Part shown: in pieces, positions 35,246 through 47,947 of the stretch
Layout of the letters: every line of letters begins with the position of its first letter
How positions within the stretch are numbered: the first letter of the stretch is position 1
Source: Dromaius novaehollandiae
Taxonomy: Eukaryota > Chordata > Aves > Casuariiformes > Dromaiidae
Length of the DNA stretch: 64,000 nt
NCBI RefSeq assembly: GCF_036370855.1
Contig: NC_088100.1
Location: 33,554,563 to 33,618,562 of the forward strand
Direction of reading: 5' to 3'
Notes under the pieces: model-generated
Database searches by the model: none
What the model saw: only the letters and a program-made list of their open reading frames with translations
What the model was told of the DNA's origin: nothing
Position numbers and translations under genes: made by a program

Positions 35246-36025
35246 CACAGAATCATGGAATGGTTGGGACTGCAAAGAACCTCTGGAAAAAGTCTAGTCC
35301 AACCTCCTGCTCAAGCATGGCCACCTAGAGCAGGTTGCCCAGGACCACATCCGGTTGGGTTTTTGAATATCTCCAAGGATGGAGACTCCACAGCCTCTCT
35401 GAGCATCCTGTTCCAGTGCTCAGTCCCCCTTACAGTAAAAAAAAAAAAAAAAAAAAAGATTTTTTTTTCTTATGTTCAGAGGGAACTTCTTGTGTTTCAG
35501 GTTGTGCCCATTGCCTCTTGTCCTGTCACTGGGCACCACTGAGGAGAGTCTGGCTATGTTGTCATTAGACTCTCCTTTCAGTATTTATATATATAGATAA
35601 GATCCCCCCTGAGACTTCTCTACTCCAAGCTAGACAATCCTAGCTCTCTTAGTATCTCCTCATATGTCAGATGCTCCAGTGCCTTCATCATCTTTGTGGC
35701 TCTTCACTAGATTCATGCCAGTATGTCCATGTCTCTCTTGTACTGGGTAGCCTAGTACTGGACTCAGCACTCCGGATGTGGCCTTACCAGTGCTGAGTAG
35801 AGGGGAAGGATGACCTCCCTCAACCTGCTGGCAATGCTCCTCCTCATGCAGCCCAAGGAGCTGTTGGCCTTCTTTGCCGCAAGGGCACATTGCTGGCCCA
35901 TGTCCAGTTTGTCCTCCAGGACCCCCAGGTCCTTCTCTGCAAAGCTGCTTTGCAGCCACTTGAACCCAGCCTGTATTGGTACATTGCTCCTGAGGGGCAG
36001 AACTTGGCATTTCCCTTTGTTGAAA
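35246..36025 (-). mobile_element. CR1 retrotransposon, 5'-truncated, about 780 bases
   Basis: Begins 'cacagaatcatggaatggtt' (reverse complement of the CR1 3' end) and follows the same order as the copy at 23406: 'tctagtccaacctcctgctc', 'atctccaaggatggagactc', 'gagggaacttcttgtgtttc', 'ctgtcactgggcaccactg', ending near 'ggcatttccctttgttgaa'. It carries a 21-base A run at 35437-35457 where the other copy has 12 A bases. No open reverse-transcriptase frame remains, and open frames at 35195-35568 and 35660-36088 are shadows. Confidence 0.92.
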
Positions 36026-39000
36026 GTTTTAAAGTTTAAGAGGGAGACAGTAGGGCAACACTGCTCTAATATGTTCTCAAGTGAGTGAATTATTCAGAGG
36101 AAGGATTGCTCATAGCCACTGCTCCCAGCAGCTTTCTCTCTACTGCTCTAGGCCCTTACCAGGGTAGGGAAAGAGGAAATTGGACAGTGCTGATGCTAGT
36201 TTTGCCTTTTGCCTAGGGGAAGCATCTGAAAAAAGTTAGCAACATTTGAGGCTTCAAGTTTTCACCACCCTGAGAGGGCAAGTATGGCCAGAAAGGTGTC
36301 CTGATCTGTCAACAAAAGGAGACAGGATGGCGGTGAGCTCAGGATTTCTAGGAGGCTAATCATGGCTTTTAGGGAATTTCAGAGAATCAATAGTGTTTTT
36401 TCCTGCAGGAAGTTGGAGTAAGTGGTCCAAGGATACTGTTGTGTGTAGTCATAAGCTATACATAACTGCACGCAGTTATGTTGTACAGCAGTTATGAGAC
36501 AGTCATTGACCATTCTAACATGGGCCTACCTCATCACCAAGGCAGCAGCAGGAAACTGCCAGCAGAGAATCACAGATATTCATAAGAATTGCCTCAGAAG
36601 CTGTAAAAGAAATGGGAGATTATAGGGGTTGACAGATAGTAATGAAGGTCACTTCCATGTTCTAGAAATGCACTTCAGATCTGTATATGCTGAAATGTTG
36701 GGAGGTCTAAAGTGCAAATTTTATATTCTTTTCTGGCCCGTTTCACTGGTTTTATTGAAATTCACAAGATGTTATTTCTGTACAGGCTCCTTCTCTCATG
36801 ATTCTCTGCTTGATACAAGAAGCCTCCAAAGCCTCATACTCAGCTTTGTCATGTAGGAAGTCTGACATTCCAATAATACTTGGTGACTTGAAGTCTGTGA
36901 GTCTACAAATTCATAGGCATTATTTGTGTCCTAAAGAAGAGTGAAGACAAAGATGGGATGAAAGAATATAGTCTCTGGACAGGAACTTCTCAAAGTTGTT
37001 ATAAATCCAGATCTTAAGAGGGATTATGCAGAAAAGGCCTCTTTTCTAGAGGAGAAGGGTACACTTCCATTGGTTGTTCTTCTGAAAAATAGAGGTGTTC
37101 CAAGGGGGAACTTTAAAGAAGTATTGAAAATTCTCAGTTTTGTCAACACTCTTCTATTTTCTAAGTCTTATGAGAAGAATTTTTTGATACAGGAAAGCAA
37201 CTAGACAAAAGGTAGTGTGCTTCCTTCATCAGGCAATTACTGAGCATTTTAGGATTTTAACTTAATACCTGAAGAAAAGACTATTTAAAAAATACTGGCT
37301 TAACATTTGCAGCAGTTGTATTCAGGCTTGTTAGGATGCTGTCTTTATTTAAACTGGTAATTGACAAATCAAAATTTTATGTTTGTTTGCTGACATTTAG
37401 AGCCACTTAAAATTTCTAGTCAATTTTAGCTTCTCATTCTTTCTAATCCCTGAGGCCCACTGCATTATTTTTCTCCTCTGGGCCTACAGGTTTTAATTTC
37501 CAGTCAAATTTGACTTCTCCATTACGCAAGGAACCACAGTGCTGGAATGTAGTGATTTTTTTTTTTTGGTGGGGAAAAGAAAGCTCTTGAGCACCTGCAG
37601 TTTGACTCTAATTTCCAGTGGTGGTAAAACATGTAAGAATGTCTTATGCAATCAATTACAAACTCCAAATGGTTTAATGCTGCTTTTTAGAAATAGCTGT
37701 ATAAAACTTACAATTACAGGGATGATTTATTTCTGACCAGGACTGTGCAATTTCCCCCAGTCAGATCTATGTTTTAGGTCTGTAAGGATGTAGATAGCTT
37801 ATCAGATCTCTGCATCTGTAAAAAGTTATAATTATTTATTCCATCTCATATACATCATAGACATGGTAAAATATTATGTAATATTTATGGTGCCTAGTTT
37901 TGGAATTCAGGCAATAAATGTTATTCCAGGTTATTTTTGGTTTTCACAAAAAACAGCAGAAAAGAATGACAATATCAGAATACTTGTTGTCTCGGTTAAG
38001 ACAGTTTGCACAAGGCGACAGGATTGCATTTTAATTCCTTGTACTTATAACTGAAATATCATCTTTAAAATATAATTGCGTATCAGATACTTATGTCCGG
38101 AGAGAGTTTTAAACAAGAAAGCCACGTTCCAAATATATTTCTGGCACAGTTACAGAGGCACTGTAAGGAAAACTAGTTGCAATTTTCAGAATAATGACAT
38201 ACACACAAAACCATTCATACACTTGCCACTCAGAGACATGAAGAGACAAGGGCATGATGAATAACTGTTTCCAGACAGTTCTAGATTGAATTAGTACATC
38301 TATTTTTGCAATCATTTCTAAATCAGTTCACACCAAGTGTGTCTTATTATTTACAGTGTCAAGACTGTGCATTATGCTTATGGTAAGTGTTGTTGATCCT
38401 ACTGAAGACTGGGGAGCACGTCTTATCTATGCATGCTTTTTTCAGATATGAGTGTAATAAAATGGATAGTTTTTGAAATCTCCCAATTTTTTGGTCACTC
38501 TTTCCCATATTAAGCACTCAGTCTTGTAGTCATTGAGAATTGATGTATCTCCTGATAGGTGCTTTTTGATCATGGATGAACCTAGGAGAGAGAGTTACGC
38601 TTTTTAATGGAGACAGTGGTTGGTCTAACAGACTGTTTCAGATTTTGAGGATCTGTGGTGTAACTAGAGAATAATTTTCTCTGTGTTTTGGCCTTTAGAT
38701 AAACACCAACTTTTTGTTAGAATGGTGTTGTATCAAAAAACAGTTATTATCTTTATGGTCCTTTTTAAGCGTTATTTTTATAAACTTTGTTACGTGAAAT
38801 TCATTTGGATATTGTTCATGAATGCAAAAAAGTCCAACCTTATTATTTTGGTAAAAGTGCTATTATATTGCAGAGAGAAATCTACTACTCTTTTACCAAC
38901 AAACAGAGCTTTCTTTTTGTTCTGAGATTTGCTAATGGAAGTCTTCACATGCTTGAATGATCTAAGTGTGAAGTGTCTTCTCAAGTGTTTCTCTTGGTTA

Positions 39001-39336
39001 CCAATCCTGCATACTCTGAAGTGATCAGAGAAGGAAATTATGGGCCCAAAAGTCTGTCCACTTCTTATACTATCAAGTCGAATAAAATTACATCTTCTTA
39101 CAAATGTAGTTTTGCTTACAAGGACAATAGACATCACACATTTTGTAGCTGATGTTCAGAAAGATTATGTCTATGCTTTTTGTAAACAATATATTAATTT
39201 TAAGGTCTCTGAATAAATTGTTATGGCTCCAAAATCAAAACAATAAACTAGGATTTTGCAAAAGGTATATTGATATACTGTTCTGTTTCCAGATATTTAG
39301 CAAACCTACAGCCCTATCTTTTACTACACAAACAGT
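36026..39336 (+). other. RIMS1: RIMS1 intron 1, between two CR1 copies
   Basis: No exon, RNA gene or recognisable repeat. Open frames stay at or below about 80 codons. Confidence 0.55.
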
Positions 39337-39553
39337 CACAGAATCTCAGAATGGTTGAGGTTGGAAGGGACCTTTGGAGATCATCTGGTCCAACCCCTCT
39401 GCTCAAGCAGGGTCATCTAGAGCAGGTTGCCCAGGACCACGTCTGGTTGGGTTTTGAATATCTCCAAGGATGGAGACTCCACAACCTCTCTAGGCATCCT
39501 GTTCCAGTGTTTGACCACTCTCACAGTGAAGAAGTGTTTTCCTATTTTCAGTC
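39337..39553 (-). mobile_element. CR1 retrotransposon, short 3' fragment
   Basis: 'cacagaatctcagaatggtt' then 'gaggttggaagggacctttg', 'atctccaaggatggagactc' and 'cagtgaagaagtgttttcct'. Only about 217 bases of the CR1 3' UTR are present. Unlike the other two copies it has no long A run after 'cacagt', so it keeps the presumed ancestral 'cagtgaagaag' sequence. Confidence 0.92.
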
Positions 39554-42500
39554 CAAAGAGTTAAATATTTGCATAAGTATGGATTAATCATGTGGAAGTA
39601 TTCTGCAGGATCAAATGTTTAGCAATAGGACTTTTGAGAGAAATGACAATGAACCGGTTTATTTTATGTAAAAAAAAGTCCATTTTGGATTATTGAATAT
39701 ATTTAGCCACATTTCTAGTCATAATTTATTAGTATGACTATGTTTCTGCGGATTTCATTGCTCTTATGAAAGGCATCAAGACCTAAGCAAAACCAGACAT
39801 AATAGCTGCCTGAGCTTTTTAATGTGCTTTCTTTACTCAATTTCTTGAACACTTACATGCACTAAGAAAGTAGTCAGAGTAATTTTTCATTTATGTTCAT
39901 TATTTTCCAGGTTTTTAATTAGCTTTTCATATGAAGTTATTTTCAAAATAAAGCCATTTGCAATTTTGCATATTTGCAGTATTAACTTTAGAAGCATTTT
40001 GACATTTGACATCAGGAGGCTAAATTCTGTGCTGATTAAATGAAATTGCACTGATGTAGATGAAAACATAATGAGAAAGCTTGAACAGTAAAAGGACATG
40101 AACAAATGATAAATATTTAATTTAGCTCATAAGTCTCTCTGGTACTGTAACCTACTGTGAAAATTTTGACATTGGATGAAAAACCTAAACTACAGTTAAA
40201 AACTAATACCTGTTTGGCAGAATGTATATGTGCATTTGTGTGTGTGTGTTGGTAGAACAGCGAGGCAGCTGCTTGATGGAGTACAGAATGCATGAGGCTA
40301 GGCAGTTGGGAAGAAAAGACATAATTTATGAGAACTCTAGATTGTCCTAGTTTAACTCTTTTGATTTTGGTCCTGGATGCAGAACAGAACTGCCACCTCC
40401 AAAGTATCAGGGCAATAGGTTTCCATTTTATGGATGAGAATTAGAAGAGGCTTTTTATGTGTCCTTGTGCATAAGAGTATGGAACCATGCCATATGTGCA
40501 TGTGAAATATGTGCAAGTTGTTTTATAGGCTTTAATTGCAACATTATGTTGCCTAGCATCACTTGATATATGCAGAGTGCATTGGTCAAATTTGATCATG
40601 AGCTGAAATTGAGATCAGGTTTGCCTGCAGTCATATCACTTAAGATCTGACTAGTGTTACAGTCTGACAAGTTACTTCCATGGACCAGCAAACAGTTGTA
40701 TTGCTGAGGTTTTGTGCCTGCACTGAGTTTGATTAACTTCAGTGAATCTCTGCCTTGTAACAGGTGTCACCGAAAGCTCATCTGCTAACTGGAATAAGAT
40801 TTAAGTGTTGTTGAGTCTATTTAGATGGGATACTTCCCAGTAAATCTTGTATGTTGCAGTAGGAAGCACATTTTTCTCAAAATTGCTGCTCAGTTGCTCT
40901 CCAAGCTTTGCATAAAAAATAAACTTAAGAAAAGTGAAACGAAGGTATGGTTACTTACATTTCTGAAAAAAACATTTATCACTGTACATGAGCGCATCTG
41001 TATTTTTTTTCTTTAAGCTGTCTTGTATATACCCCTAATTTCCAGCAGTTTTAATGTATTTTATTTTTTTTTGTATTCTCCATAAAGCTGTGTTTTCATA
41101 TGCTGATAGAAGGGTACTGTGTTCACTCAGAGGTGGGGATTGCAGAGCTATGTGGATTGATTCTGATAGTGGATATGTAAAAAGTGTGTAAATTCCTTTG
41201 AGATGAAATGCACAGTACATTTTTCTTACATTTCAGAGCAAAATTAGATATTGATTTTTTTAATGTGAAATCTATTCTAAGAATATTGAACCTCACTAAC
41301 TAATATTCTTGTATTTTGTGTTTTTAGATGATTTGATATTGATTGTTTTTTTAAAAATTAAAAGCTCTCACATTTATAAGCACAATCTCTTATAGTTTAT
41401 TTTACAAATTTTCTGTAAAACTGCATTAACTTAAAGCACAGCATTCTCCCTTTAAAGAGTATCATTCAAACAATTATAACACTCTCAGTAAAGTAACTTT
41501 AAACATAACTGTTTGGACTGGACTGACTGGTCTGAACTCTTCTGACTGACTGAACTATAGGTTTGTTCACCTGTAACATCCCTTTTTGTGGTGGCAATCT
41601 TTAAAGTTCTAAACTTGTCCCTGTCTGAACAGATTTAAACAGTCCTTGTGAAAAAGGAGCTGTTAAGTTAAGTCAAGTTAAAGGCCAGATGGCAAAATGC
41701 TCTTTCTTCATCCAGCCAAGGTGATCTGATTCTTTGCTTTCCCAGGATTTATCCTTTATGGGATTGTAGAATTAGTGGAGTTGTCAAAGTGATAGAAACT
41801 TGAGGAGAACAGCAATGATGATACTGCTTCCTATTATGGAGGGGTTTTGTCCTCTTGTTCAGAGAGTTTGCTCTTTGGCAATGCTTTCAGCCCTGTTGTT
41901 AGGGAATTTATGGCCAGGAGTGCCTTCTTCTGTCTGCATGTAAGTGTTTGCCGTATTTCTCTCAAATCAAGACCTTGTCACAGTGATTCATGGTTTCTGT
42001 TACCTTCAGGTGGGTTACTACAACATACTGTACATGGGATTACCCTTGAAGATGATCCTATTGATCTCATATTGTGCTTTTTTATTTTTCCCTCTGTTTC
42101 TTACTGCATGTGTTTCAGCTCAAAGCAGCGCTTTCCTTCCCATGTACTGGTAGAAGAATTGAGGTCAGCTGAGACACTCAAGAGGACATTCTTAAAGTAG
42201 GGAAGACAGGGAATTTCCATATGTAGTTTTGGTGGAGTTCCTGTATGTCTGATAACTTTTTATGAAAGCCCAAGTTTGAAGATTATGCAAGGTAGCTCTC
42301 TTGTTACATGAAAGTTGCAGAGGTGGATAAAATCTAATCTTGTTTGCAATTTACTTGATAGTGTAAAATACCAGGTGTTAAATTTTGAAGACAGGCCCTT
42401 GCATGTCTGGCATTCATGAATAAACCAAGCAAATCAGTAAGTAACTTCTGTAACAGCCACCCTTTTGACTCCCATGTCACAGACCAAGAACTGAATGAAT

Positions 42501-42579
42501 AAGACAATTTAAGTGTTTTCCCTGAAAGAAAAGTAGTGTTTCTTCTAGGTTAAAGCTGAGGCTACTGGGAGTATGTGGA

Positions 42580-42616
<37 letters not shown>

Positions 42617-45600
42617 ATATGCTACCATAGATTGTCTAAATCTAGTAGTCTAAAGTGTTTATCCTGTGAAATGTGGAGCCCATTTTATGTGATACCAAGA
42701 TGTCTGTACTTCCAAGAACTGTACCTCAGAGCTGTCAGTCACATATTTCTTATAAGTACCTAAACCATTTTTATTATACTTTGTAAACTTGAGAAGTGCT
42801 AATGTTGTCTGTTAATTAGAAGACAGTTCAAATTATACCATGTAATACAGTGGTGCTTCCCAACTGAAGTTCAGAGTTGAATGCTAAATTAATTTGTGAT
42901 GCATTTCTGTCTTTTTCTCCTAGTATGTTTCTCATTAAGGCTTTCAATTTCATATATCTTCCAGTTGTTAAAATCATCTTGGTTGGACCTACATGTATTA
43001 CATATGTATCTTACCTAATATATATGATATATATAATACATAAGAGCTTGGTTTTTAGTATTTTAGCAACATGTACAGTTATTTATCTTTCCTCCTTCCA
43101 GTCATCATAATCATGCTCTTGATAAATTAAAATCCTAGACAAATCAAGTTGGCTTAAAAAGCCATTCTCTTCATGTTAATATTGTATTTCTGTTTAAGGA
43201 CAGCTTCCTGTAAAACTGCAAGGAAATTGCAAATATTTTTCCATGTCTCATTCAGTGCAGATGTCATGCTCTGCTCATAAAGTCTTGCTGATGGGACTAA
43301 CTGTGTGATTGTTGTTCAGAGGTATGCAGCACAGAGTACATACTGTTTGGTTAGGGCTGAGTGTATGTCTGTGCTGTCCCTGGAGGTATGATGGCAGCAT
43401 GGAAACCATGCCTGTGCTGTCTTTAACCTGGCTAGCACAGGTCGCTGTAAGAGCAAGGGCTGGAGCAGACAGAAATTCAGCATTGTCTGCTTTCCTGCCT
43501 CTGACAGTTGTTAACAGGAATGCTTCTGCTCAGGGAGGAACAGGAGAAATGAGATATATGGAATGATCCTTCTTGTATGGTCTCCAAGGATGGGATTCAG
43601 TTGCTTAAACACAGATACTTAGTGCTATTTAAGAAGCCCAATGGTACGCCTCCTTGTCTTCAGCTGGGCCTCTCTCCCCCAGGAGGACGTCTCCCATAGA
43701 TCCCTTGGGGTATCTGCCCAGGCCTGTGAGAGAATCTTGGATACCACAGGGTATTTCAGACTGCCTTAGACATCTATCTTTAGGCCACTGAGTCCCACCC
43801 TTAGTTCCCAGCTCTAATGAGGGCAAGGCCTGCTAAATCTGAGCATACATGGGGGAGGACAAAGGGTGAGAAGTTGCTTGCTATTTTAAAACAGCAAGAG
43901 AGGGCAGCAGTGGAATGAAGAGAGCTCAGGCACATGCTGTGATTTCAGTAGCTGACTGGCACTAAAATCACTCAAATACATCATGGCTAGGTATTTCCTT
44001 AGCTGGAAGCTATCCCTGGACAGTCCTGGTTTCATTGCTTGACACCAGATAGCAATGACAAAAGCTTCAGCTCAGTTGACCGATGTGACTGTTTTCAGAC
44101 TTGTACAACCAGTTCGATTTTGCATCTTCATGTTGCACAAGCTGGTTACATTTAAAGTTATTGGGGTTTGCCTGCTTGTGCTGTGATCCCACTTTGACAG
44201 CTATGCTAGCAAATCCTATCATACAAATAAGGATATTTGTACAGCCATATAATTGGAGCAGGTTTTTCCTTGACTTAGTTTTATCTTTCCCAGCTTAGAG
44301 TTTGAGGGTTTCAAAAAGTATCACATAGAATACATGAATACATGATTGTGGCATTGTTTTAAAAGACAAAGAAGTGTTTTTGAGTGTCTTTCCACCTTTG
44401 TTGAACGAATGCATTGTGTCTGATTTTCTTCTAACTCAGTAACTGTGTTTATTTTTTTCCAGTTATACTTCAATAAAATGATTAAAAAAACCAGTAAACA
44501 TCATGTAGATGCCTGCATAGAAATGTAGCTGCTCCCAAATTTGAACATTTTAGCCTTTGTGTTTTGTTTTGTTTGTCTGCCCCCTTCTCCAGATCCCTCC
44601 TATGGGATTTTTGAGATCATTGTCTTTCCTTTTAGGGATCTGTCATTTCTCATATAATGTATTATGGCTACTTGAGGGAAGAGCACATTTCTTTCCCCAT
44701 GAGAAGTAGCACTTCTGGATTGTGAATGACTATTAAACTAGCATAAATGAAACTGATATAGTTTGCTTGATAAAATCTCTATTTAATTTTTTTTTTTTTT
44801 AAGTCTTGAGTCTCATGACAGCCAATGTGTCTTAAATGTTCTCGCAAGGTAACCACCAGATTCCTTTAATAAGAAGAAACTGCAGAAATGGTTGACGTTT
44901 TGTATTGTGCTGGCAAGGCCATTTGCTAGAAAAACAGTGGTCGCTTAGTTGCTATGGGAGAGCAAAAATGAGGAGAGAACATGCAAGTGCAGACTATAGT
45001 CTTGTGACGGACAGCAGAAAAGGTGAATGTACTGGCCAAGGGAACAGGAAACCGTGAGAAAGTATATGTCACTTGAGGCCCAAGAAGTTGAACTCAGAGT
45101 GCATATGGGCAGATTTGTGGGGATTAAAGAGAGGAAGAATATGTGCCAGGAGAGAGATGTGATGGAAAGGCTGGAGTTAAAAGAGATAGGAGCATGGGGA
45201 GCCTGGCAGTAGGCTGAGAGTGATGTGGCTGCCTGTTTGTCTGGTATACCATGGGGGTAAAATAGCACTTCTGCACCCTGAGATTGAGATAATGAAAAGT
45301 GATGGATCCTCTGATAACAGACCTGGAACTTGCATGTTTGTATGTCTCTTTCACTTTGAATTTGGGCTGGAGATGTTTAAGCACACAATTCAGGAAGAAG
45401 TGAACATTTTTTTTCAATATGAATATAAATTAGAAGGAAATAAATTAGAAAACAAAAGGTTCAGGAATACTCAGTGTTTGCGACAGTCTAATGATTGTGA
45501 AGTGAAGGGTCTGAGTCATTAGGTTCAGAAGCTTGGGGCTTGGCAGTGCTGCTTTCCCAGCTCTCTGCAGGCTCAGATGGTGCGGTGAGAGCATCCAGAA

Positions 45601-47933
45601 ACGCAGAGTAGCTGGACCAAGACAGGAACTGAACTCCTTGGTGCATTTGAATTCAACAGCCCCAGGAACTCAGCATTTTGCAGTATCACTAGCTATTCCT
45701 GAGCTGGCCTTGTGGTCCTCAGTGGAGTGTAGGTCAATGTGAGAGATCTGGTCTGGTTTCACGAAAGGGAGTAGTCAGATCTCCTCCTTGTGTTTGTAGC
45801 CTAGGACTTGGAAACCAAGCCCAGCCACATCTCAGAGGTACTAAGCCTGAGAATAGTAATCCAACTTGTAATTTTCCAAAACAAATTCCCATGATTGTTA
45901 ATGCAACAGTCTCACAATTTGGGGGCCTTTGTGATTTAGAATGTTTGGAATTTGCCTTAAACTTATCACTTATAAGAAAAGTGCTGCTTTTGGTTAGGAA
46001 AGGACCCCTGCTGCCACAGAAGCTGTGTAACAGAGGGCTGTGGAAAAGCTCTGCACTAGGAGTTTACATTCCTAACAGAATAAACAGACAAAAGGAAGAT
46101 GAAGTGTAAAGTACACAAGCTTATCAGCTGTAAGACAGCAGTAAGTAGTTAGTCTCAAGGCTTGTAGGCAGGGTGCCACCTCCCCTGTGTCTGTCCAGCC
46201 TTGTCAGCTCTAGCCTGGCACACTGGAGGTTCTGTGCATGTACACATTAATCTGTGCAGGCTCAGTGCCTGAGGGAATGGAGTGTGTTTGTGTGTTTTTG
46301 TTTTTAATTAAAGGTGGCATCTCTGCTTTTTGGGTGGATGAAGAATGGAGTTAGGAGGGATCAGCTAAATTGGAAGAAAAAAAGCATAGAGATGTTGAAG
46401 TTTGAGAAGAAGGTGCAAGTACTAGGAGACTGAGCAGTCAAGAAGAAAGATAAAAGATTGGTGCAAATGACTATGCAGTAGAGAGTTCAATCAGAACTGT
46501 ACAGAGCAGTCCGAATATCCAAAGGTCCCTGCTCTGCTGAATCAGGAGCTGTTCTTGGCTAGGAAAACTAATTCTTTTCTGTATTTTTTCTCCAGTGGGT
46601 GGAGATCTCCCTGGAAATCTGTATGCGTGAATATTATATATAGTATTATATTATACTCTTCTGTGTGGGTATACATATGATAGTAGTAACATCTGGCTCA
46701 AATTAGTTGCTTTGCAATAGGTGTAAATGGTCCTTCCTACACCTGTGACGACTGAGGAACAAGAAGGTAAGGAGACAGGCAAGGAGCTCTGCAGAAGAGC
46801 GTGAAGTAGAATCCAAGTCTCTCAAATCCCACTCCAGTGCTCAGTACATGAAAGCATCCCGGAGGGCTTGTCTGAAGGGCAGCTGAGACAAGAAGCCATC
46901 TATCTTAGCAGGAAATTAGTAGTGATATAAATGGATTTGTGAATACAAAACATTTATTATTCATCAACAATACTTGTTCACTGGTAAAATTGGTGGATTT
47001 GCTAGATCTCATTCTTTCAATGTGCTGCTGGGAAGTGAAGAAGTAAACTGGGAAACAATATTAGAAGAAGCCTTTGGCTATTTCAGTATTTAGGATGAGA
47101 CACATGAGTGCACAATCTCATAGATTGCATAGTGTCATTTGAGACAGGCAAACATGACTGCCTTGTTTTACTCCCCACACTCCTGGGTTTCAGGGGCATG
47201 CTTAGCTGCTTCTAAAGCTGATCTTACCACCTGGAACATCTGGATGGTTCCTCTCTCTGTTCTCCTCAATGCCACAATGGAAGGGATAGAGGACACAACA
47301 TCTAGATCCTATAGAGGTGGCATAGAAGTCTCTGCCTAGATGTTGTACTCTCTGATCCTACATGCTGTGGAACAGCTGGGAAGGGGAAAAGAACAGATGA
47401 GGGGGCAGTTCCAGCTGGATCCTTTATTATCCTTTTCCTCCATATACAGGACCTCATTGGGCTATAGTGCTAACCTTATTTTCATAGTTGAAGACTTTGA
47501 GATTGTCATGCAGGAATACTGCGGTTAACACAGAACTGAATCTTGTCTTTCCTGAGCTGGCCCAGCTCTTTCCTTTCTAGATGTTGGAGAAAATACAAGA
47601 AAATACAGGTAGATGATGGATGTGAAAGAGGCAGAAGAGTGTATTGATGCTACATTTTGGAGGGGTGACTGCAGCATACAGTCCTTCAGTAAGCTTAGTT
47701 TGGCTGTTTGGATGGAAATAAAGGTAGAAGGATGTGGACTTTAACATGGACCAGGTGTCTGCCCCAGCATACATAACCAGGGATGCACAATGAAATCTCA
47801 ACCTGCAGTGCATGTAGTCATGATTTCACAGCTACACAAGCAGATGTAGTTGTTCAGAGATTGCTGCTGACCACAAATATGTACACAAAAGAAGACGGTT
47901 TCAAATATGTGATGTTCACTAGCCAAAACAGAA
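39554..47933 (+). other. RIMS1: RIMS1 intron 1, middle part
   Basis: No supported exon or gene. Contains the poly(T) run at 42583, AT-rich dinucleotide patches near 43018-43040 and 46632-46655, and a purine-rich stretch at about 44950-45220. The largest frame, 117 codons at 41847-42200, shows no family features, and its overlap with a second frame argues for chance. Confidence 0.55.
42583..42615. repeat. Poly(T) run, 33 bases
   Basis: Thirty-three uninterrupted T bases. On the - strand this is a poly(A) tail-like tract, but the sequence at 42616 and above is not recognisable as a retroposed gene or SINE, so I treat it as a simple repeat. Confidence 0.9.
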
Positions 47934-47947
47934 GGGGGGGGGGGGGG
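47934..47947. repeat. Poly(G) run, 14 bases
   Basis: Fourteen consecutive G bases within purine-rich surroundings ('cagaagg...ggaaggcagg'). A 183-codon frame on the - strand (47798-48349) reads this run as a string of prolines; see rejected items. Confidence 0.9.

Noticed and set aside
41847..42200. A 117-codon open frame in intron 1
   Set aside because: No domain and no codon pattern to suggest selection; a second frame overlaps it.
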